Assembly: GCF_000001735.4 (NCBI RefSeq)
Contig: NC_003070.9
Location: forward strand, 1,860,001 to 1,924,000
DNA length: 64,000 nucleotides
Origin: Arabidopsis thaliana
Taxonomy: Eukaryota > Streptophyta > Magnoliopsida > Brassicales > Brassicaceae
Reading direction: 5' to 3'
A model generated the notes under the pieces. The model had not been told where the DNA came from. It saw only the letters and a program-made list of their open reading frames with translations, and made no database searches. This document shows positions 58,242 to 64,000 of this stretch, piece after piece. Position 1 is the first letter of the stretch. Every line of letters begins with the position of its first letter. Position numbers and translations under genes: made by a program.

Positions 58242-59273
58242 CTAAGACCTCAGTTCAGAAACCCTTTGTCTAACAGTACAAGCAAGCTTCCATTCACCGA
58301 TGTTAATCAGACGCTCAACCACTTTTTGCCTAACCTTGATATACGGTATGAACCCTCTATCAGTCATTCTCATCACCACCTTCCCTGCCAAAATGTATTC
58401 CCTAACCTCCAGGCAACCCTCGACTACTACCTCATAACTCTCAAACTCCACAGGGTAATCCCGACTTTCTACAAACTCGATCATCTCAATGGCTTTCCAA
58501 ATTTCCCTGTTGGCTCTGAGAGCTGCTGCTACTTTTGTCAGCATCCCTTTCCGTGGAGAGATCCCAGCTTTGCTCACCATCTCTTTGACAATCTTCACCA
58601 CATCAGTAGTCTTTCTAGCCAAACACAATGAATTAATCACCGCCCCATAACTTTCCACATCAGGAATACAGCCAGCTGCACTCATTTCCTCAACAACTTT
58701 AATCGCCTCATCCAACTTATCAACAGCACAGAGAGAGGACACTAAGTAATTGCAGGTTCCAGTATCAGGACTGTATCCAATCAATTTCATCTCATTAATA
58801 ATATCTGCAACAGACTGGGATCCTCGTCGCCGTTCAAGCCAAGCATCAGAGAGAAGGAGATGAGTCTGAGGGTTAGGTAGACAGCCAGAACGAAGAGTGC
58901 GTTGGAGGATTGCGAAAGACAAAGGAAGAGGATCGGAACTCTGAAGGCAATAAGTAAGAAGACTGGAGTAGACAATCTTGGGCAGTGAACGAGGTCTCAC
59001 AGGAACAAAACTTTGGAGGATTTCGTCAATGACTCTGATTCTATGATGACGTTGGAAAGCAGAGAGAAAAGAAAACAACGTTGAGTTTTGGTAAGGCTCT
59101 TTGAGTGAAACAACAAGTTCGGGGATTCTAAGATACTCCTTTGTTTCAACAGCACATTTTATCGCCTTTTCAACCGCTTCAAAGGACGAGATTGACCGGA
59201 AAAACGGAATGCAGACATCAAAGGACCGAGAATAAGCAAGAGGTTTTCGCAGATGCGTCAAGCGAATTGCCAT
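58242..59273 (-). CDS. P-class PPR protein, probably organellar
   Basis: Intronless, 343 aa. The N-terminus (MAIRLTHLRKPLAYSRSFDV) is basic and suits an organelle presequence. About six PPR motifs follow; the clearest are GYSPDTGTCNYLVSSLCAVD with EAIKVVEEMSAAGCIPDVES, and YGAVINSLCLARKTTDVVKI. There is no E or DYW extension, so it belongs to the P class, whose members usually stabilise or process particular organelle transcripts rather than edit them. Expected to be At1g06270. The target is unknown to me. It is short for the class. Confidence 0.87.
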   Translation of the reverse strand: MAIRLTHLRKPLAYSRSFDVCIPFFRSISSFEAVEKAIKCAVETKEYLRIPELVVSLKEPYQNSTLFSFLSAFQRHHRIRVIDEILQSFVPVRPRSLPKIVYSSLLTYCLQSSDPLPLSFAILQRTLRSGCLPNPQTHLLLSDAWLERRRGSQSVADIINEMKLIGYSPDTGTCNYLVSSLCAVDKLDEAIKVVEEMSAAGCIPDVESYGAVINSLCLARKTTDVVKIVKEMVSKAGISPRKGMLTKVAAALRANREIWKAIEMIEFVESRDYPVEFESYEVVVEGCLEVREYILAGKVVMRMTDRGFIPYIKVRQKVVERLINIGEWKLACTVRQRVSELRS

Positions 59274-60326
59274 TTCCTATTCTCAGAGACCTGATCAACT
59301 ATAATAAAGTCATTAACTTGGCATCTGAAAAAGCTTCTCCTCCTGTAGTAAACCTGGAACGTAAACAGAAAGTAACACCTGGAATCATTCAACGCTCTTA
59401 ACTAATGTCGATGATGTTCAATTAACCCCTTAAAAGGTTCTTATTTTAGTGGCAAAAATATATTTTCTGCAAACCGGGAGTTTGGGGAAATCATATAAAG
59501 TCATACCTGAATGCGTTTAAGACAGGTTCAAGCTAATCCCAGGAGGAATAATCCGGTAATGGGAGAGTGAGCTGGGAAGAACGAGATTTTGCTTCACAGA
59601 GGAATATCATCGAACGACTGGACGGCAAGATGTGAAGAACTCAAATGAATAGACGATGACTTGAGGTTTAGTAAATCGGATCAAAGTGAGTAATACGAAA
59701 CACCCATGAGCTTTGATCGAATACGTTTGTTCACAGATTTGATATGTAGCAGAATGGTGTGATTAGGAAAGAAGGAATCTTGCGTTTTGATTCTATCAGC
59801 CTCTGTTGGGCTTTGAGGTTTTAAAACCTAACCGGATATATTCAAAGGGTTTACGTTTAACCGGAATTTGGTCGGTTCAGCCACAAAAATTTCAGATTTG
59901 GACCTAGGAATAGTTAACAAATTTTAATCCTATAAAATTCAGGAGACGTGTGAAAAAAATGTCAAATGTAAATATGTAACATGCACCAATTAGTAATTAC
60001 AGAACTCTGTTTTTGGTCTAACACCATTGATTTGTCCATTACATTATGCATACAAAAAGAAAAACCTAGGTCTACATAGTTCAGAGTGAAAAAAAAACTT
60101 TGATCTAATCTTCAAATTTCATAGCCAATTCCAAATTATAGCGTATACTTAATTATGTGATTTTACTTTCGCAAGATGGCCGTAAAATATGACTGAATTA
60201 CCGCACAAGGTTTTACTCCCGAAGATACACCACGAATTGCAAGAAACAATTAAAAATTATAGTTACTTAGATATAAACATTATAATTACTTTTTTTTTTT
60301 TTTTTTCCGTCAAACATTATAGTTAC
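59274..60326. other. PPR leader/promoter and LBD2 3' region
   Basis: The PPR leader probably contains an intron in 59290-59560. TTATAGTTACTTAGA occurs at about 60259 and 60319, separated by a T-rich run (60290-60306). No gene seen. Confidence 0.4.
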
Positions 60327-60947
60327 TTAGAGTGGGAGATAGTGTTGTTTGAAACCATTATTAATCACTGCATAACATTGTTGCCTTTGATCGTGCTTTA
60401 GATTTTCCCAACCACCTTGCACATTCCTTGATGCATATCCACCGTTGACAATCTCCCGATTCACACCAACACCATTGTTGTTAACACTAAACCCTCCTGA
60501 TCCACTCGAATTCGTCATCGCTAATCCGTTCTTGTTGTTACTATTATTGTTAAATACGCGTTGATTATTATCCCAACCAATGAGAGGCTGGTTATGAACC
60601 AAGCTTTTGTATAACTTGAGCTCTTCACAAATCCTCCTATACTCTCCATAGGAGCCAAGGACCGGATCTTTCTGTCTCCATAGAGCTTCCCATGTTAAAG
60701 AATCAGAGAGCTTGGTACGGTCCTCTTCACGTACCGTCCGTACCATTTTTTGTACGTTACTGACACCGAAGACCTTGTGCACGGCCTGAAACTCTTTAGT
60801 CTTGCGGGCTGGGAAATACGGCGATAAGATACATTCGTTGTTGCATTTCTTCCTTTGATGTTTGCATGAAGCACAAGCTTGATGCGACGATGAGTTATTG
60901 GAGATGTTACTGGTGATGCTGGTGTTGTTAGAGTTCCTTTGCATCAT
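60327..60947 (-). CDS. LBD2: LOB-domain transcription factor
   Basis: Single exon as read here, 206 aa. An Asn/Ser-rich start precedes the LOB domain: the C block CASCKHQRKKCNNEC (CX2CX6CX3C), then the GAS block from FQAVHKVFGVSNVQKMV to DPVLGSYGE. The usual LX6LX3LX6L coiled coil after it is poorly formed. The C-terminus is Asn/Gly-rich low complexity (NNNSNNKNG, NNNGVGVN). These features match LBD2 (At1g06280). The family binds DNA and controls organ boundaries and lateral organs; the specific role of LBD2 is not known to me. Confidence 0.9.
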   Translation of the reverse strand: MMQRNSNNTSITSNISNNSSSHQACASCKHQRKKCNNECILSPYFPARKTKEFQAVHKVFGVSNVQKMVRTVREEDRTKLSDSLTWEALWRQKDPVLGSYGEYRRICEELKLYKSLVHNQPLIGWDNNQRVFNNNSNNKNGLAMTNSSGSGGFSVNNNGVGVNREIVNGGYASRNVQGGWENLKHDQRQQCYAVINNGFKQHYLPL

Positions 60948-62422
60948 GTCATGTCCCTAGTAACGGAAACTTGAAATTTTAATACAAATATAAATGTTAG
61001 GGATCGATAAGGTTTGAAGCATCGATATATATAAAATTTCCACACACCGTATGTATATTCACAATTGACAAGGAAATAAGAAGGAAACAGATATATAACT
61101 CAGAGAAGAACAAAGTTTTGAACATAATGTCAAGAAGGGTCATATACAAACCTCTTGCCTCTTTTATTTTCCTTCATTTGTGGGTTAATAGCAATTGGAG
61201 ATATGGATTTATATTAATAATAAGGGATATTGGTAGATGATTATTATTTATTATATGTTATTTTTGGAAAAAAATAAAGAAGAATATTAATGGTGCACAA
61301 AGAGTTTGTCTAATGAACATGAAAAGATTGTTTGGTTTGATGAAAGAAAAAGGTGTTTGGATGAAGGGTCGATAATGATTTATGAGTTTTAGGTTGCCCA
61401 TGAAAAAGGACAATAACAACTAGGAAATCAATAAACAAAACGAAATTTTGCTTTACATATTTGATTTTTGTTTTTTATAATTATAATGGGAAAATATGAT
61501 TCCAAGCATTTTGGATGAAAATGTGTGGAATGTAAAGAATAATACTAGTAGTATGTTAGATATTAATATAATTTGTTGGTGGCTTCCATATTTAAGAGTT
61601 TTTATGTAGGCATAACATGGAAAGAATGATTACAATTGCCTCTTCTTCTTCTTATTTTTCCTCTTCTTGCATCTTAGTTATGTATTACAGTGAGTAACCG
61701 AGTATAAAAGGGGAACGAAGTATATAATGTGTAGGAAGATGTTTTGTGGAGAGATCTTGTTCATAGAATTTGGCATATACAACTAGATTCTCGTGATATC
61801 TTTCTATTATTATGTAATGCATTTCCCGTGTTCAATACGTGATAGTGATATGCAAGATCCATGCATGGTAATATTTACGTAATTTTTTTATATATAAAAA
61901 GTATGACGACATATACCGATGAATATAAAAAATCTTAAAATTTTAACATGTACCAACTTAATTAAGCAATCGATGTCTCGGAAACTTATAAGAAAATATT
62001 GTGTGGACACTAGGTTTACAACAGTTGATACAATAGTGCACCGGTCTGAGAGATGATCAAAAATCAAAATCACTTTTAATTTCTTGGTTCTTTTGTAGTT
62101 GACCGGTCGGTTAGAAATTTTTTAAACCAAAAGAAGGTTGACGGATAGATGAATAATAAACGGCTGAGATTGAACGGCGATAAGGATAACGACCTTATCC
62201 CAACTAAAATCCCTTCGTACTTCCCTAGGAGAGGAGTTTCATGGTCTCGTTACCAAATTGGTTTTAATTAGTTTTCTCAAAGGGTATTTATGTAATCTCA
62301 CCACCGTTACTAATTTTATAAAATTAAGGAAACTATCGTTGAAACTTCTTCATCTTCCTTAAAACAACCACAACGTCACTTTCTTCCCGGATAATTGAAA
62401 TCGGTGATCGGAATCCCTAGAA
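60948..62422. promoter_or_regulatory. divergent promoter region of LBD2 and ACX3
   Basis: 1.5 kb, AT-rich, head-to-head genes. CTTCTTCTTCTTATTTTTCC near 61643 is a pyrimidine tract. Possible splice acceptors near 61150 could mark an LBD2 leader intron. No other gene. Confidence 0.45.
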
Positions 62423-63921
62423 ATGTCGGATAATCGTGCACTCCGACGAGCTCATGTTCTCGCCAATCACATACTCCAATCAAATCCTCCATCTTCGAAC
62501 CCGTCCCTGTCGCGCGAGTTATGTTTGCAGTACTCTCCACCGGAGCTCAACGAGAGCTATGGATTCGATGTCAAGGAGATGAGAAAATTACTTGACGGAC
62601 ACAACGTGGTGGATCGGGACTGGATTTATGGACTCATGATGCAGAGCAATCTGTTTAATCGGAAGGAGAGAGGAGGTAAGATTTTCGTGTCGCCGGATTA
62701 CAATCAGACGATGGAGCAGCAGCGTGAGATCACAATGAAACGGATCTGGTACTTGCTTGAGAATGGGGTTTTCAAAGGATGGTTGACGGAGACAGGTCCT
62801 GAGGCCGAGCTCAGGAAATTAGCTCTGCTTGAGGTTTGCGGGATTTATGATCACTCCGTCTCCATCAAAGTTGGTGTGCATTTCTTCCTGTGGTATGTTC
62901 GAAATCATAATTTCATTGACATATATATATCTCTAATTTACGTCAAGCTATGATTTTTTTTCATTGTGGAGATGTGCTCTGCTTGGTATTAATCCTAATC
63001 TGAGATTGAAAAGTTCAAATAGAAAGATTAATTTGTGCTTTGGTCAATGAAATGTGGTTATAGAATTTTGAAGTTATTTAGCGTCCTAGGGAGACAGAAA
63101 ACAGTGTTAGGCTTTATAAGTGTTTTTCTGTGATACCCAGGGGTAATGCTGTAAAGTTTTTTGGAACAAAGCGTCACCATGAAAAGTGGCTGAAGAACAC
63201 CGAAGATTATGTTGTCAAGGGCTGTTTTGCTATGACTGAGCTAGGCCATGGAAGTAATGTAGGCATATTTTCTTGATTGCCATTTTTTTTCTCCATATGT
63301 CATGGTGATCTTCCACATTTATATTGAGTTCTATTTATTTCTTTTGATATAGGTACGGGGAATTGAAACAGTGACAACTTATGACCCAAAAACTGAAGAG
63401 TTTGTGATAAATACTCCTTGTGAATCTGCTCAGAAGTATTGGATTGGTGGGGCAGCTAATGTAAGTAGTCATTGTCCCTATCCTGAGTGTACCTAAATAC
63501 TTGTTTCTATTTAGTTCACCCTCCTGATTTGTCATATACTAATTTTGTGATATACTTTTGGTTGTTCAGCATGCAACCCACACAATTGTGTTTTCACAGC
63601 TTCATATCAACGGAACCAACCAGGGGGTCCATGCCTTTATCGCCCAAATCAGGGATCAAGATGGCAGCATATGTCCAAATATCCGCATTGCTGACTGTGG
63701 ACACAAAATTGGTCTAAATGGTGTTGACAATGGCCGGATCTGGTATAACACACAACTCCGTTTACTTTTATTTTATCTTATACTAAGGTAACTTCAATGG
63801 AAGATTGCACTTTGATTGCAGGTTTGATAATCTTCGAATTCCAAGAGAGAATTTGTTGAATGCAGTTGCTGATGTTTCGTCTGATGGGAAGTATGTTAGC
63901 TCAATTAAAGATCCTGATCAG
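62423..63921 (+). CDS. ACX3: medium-chain acyl-CoA oxidase, first five exons
   Basis: Partial at the right edge. Coding exons: 62423-62892, 63141-63258, 63353-63460, 63570-63742, 63822-63921 (donor at 63922). Residues 8-18 ([11 protein letters not shown]) contain an R-A-x5-H-I variant of the PTS2 peroxisome signal. The acyl-CoA oxidase N-terminal and middle domains are visible: [20 protein letters not shown] (flavin and substrate side), [28 protein letters not shown] and [16 protein letters not shown]. The C-terminal domains with the catalytic Glu lie beyond the window. It matches ACX3 (At1g06290), which oxidises medium-chain acyl-CoAs in peroxisomal beta-oxidation. A close copy (ACX6, At1g06310) lies further downstream in Arabidopsis; gene order favours ACX3. 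Confidence 0.94.
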
Positions 63922-64000
63922 GTAAATGCCAACCTTGGAACCAATTTAAGGATAAAATTTACTATACTTGCCGAGTTGCAGTGTCAATGTTTATAATTTT

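Overview
This is plant nuclear DNA. It is AT-rich, its introns are about 80-400 bp with GT..AG borders, and its families are plant-specific: CTNIP and CLE peptides, AP2/ERF, R2R3-MYB, LOB, E-class PPR, TOL and GTE proteins. Gene order and protein sequences match what I remember of Arabidopsis thaliana chromosome 1, about At1g06130 to At1g06290. Locus names below come from that memory, not from a search.

Layout. 1-640 (-) is the 5' end of a mitochondrial glyoxalase II gene (GLX2-4), cut by the window edge. 2307-3750 holds two CTNIP/SCREW phytocytokine genes tail to tail. 4796-6472 (+) is MEF3, an E-class PPR editing factor. 7129-8862 (-) is a second E-class PPR. 9228-13194 (-) is an 11-exon LHW-like bHLH gene (EMB1444) whose leader carries a 39-codon upstream ORF at 13360-13479. 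13500-22960 is a 9.5 kb gene-poor tract with a nine-copy degenerate tandem repeat, promoter-like GCCCA/telo-box motifs without a gene, a LINE tail and a tRNA-like fragment. Regulators follow: ORA59 (+), bHLH089 (-) and MYB13 (+).

32467-53000 is gene-dense and mostly housekeeping: RHON1 (-), a signal-peptidase-like gene whose catalytic residues are replaced (-), TOL2 (+), the U5 snRNP GTPase CLO/GFA1 (+), the CLE3 peptide (+), bromodomain protein GTE4 (+) and a DUF455 ferritin-like protein (+). 53339-64000 holds PLA1-IIalpha (-), decayed coding stretches (-), a papain-like protease (+), a P-class PPR (-), LBD2 (-) and the first five exons of peroxisomal ACX3 (+), cut by the right edge.

These are independent eukaryotic transcription units, not operons. 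Shared themes are organelle RNA processing (three PPRs, RHON1), jasmonate/ethylene and defence signalling (ORA59, MYB13, CTNIPs), tapetum development (bHLH089) and lipid catabolism (ACX3, PLA1). Many genes have a counterpart in similar order near At2g31140-At2g31350, so the window is probably one half of an old whole-genome-duplication block. Exon borders were placed by hand from splice signals and frame, and spliced lengths were checked to be whole codon numbers.
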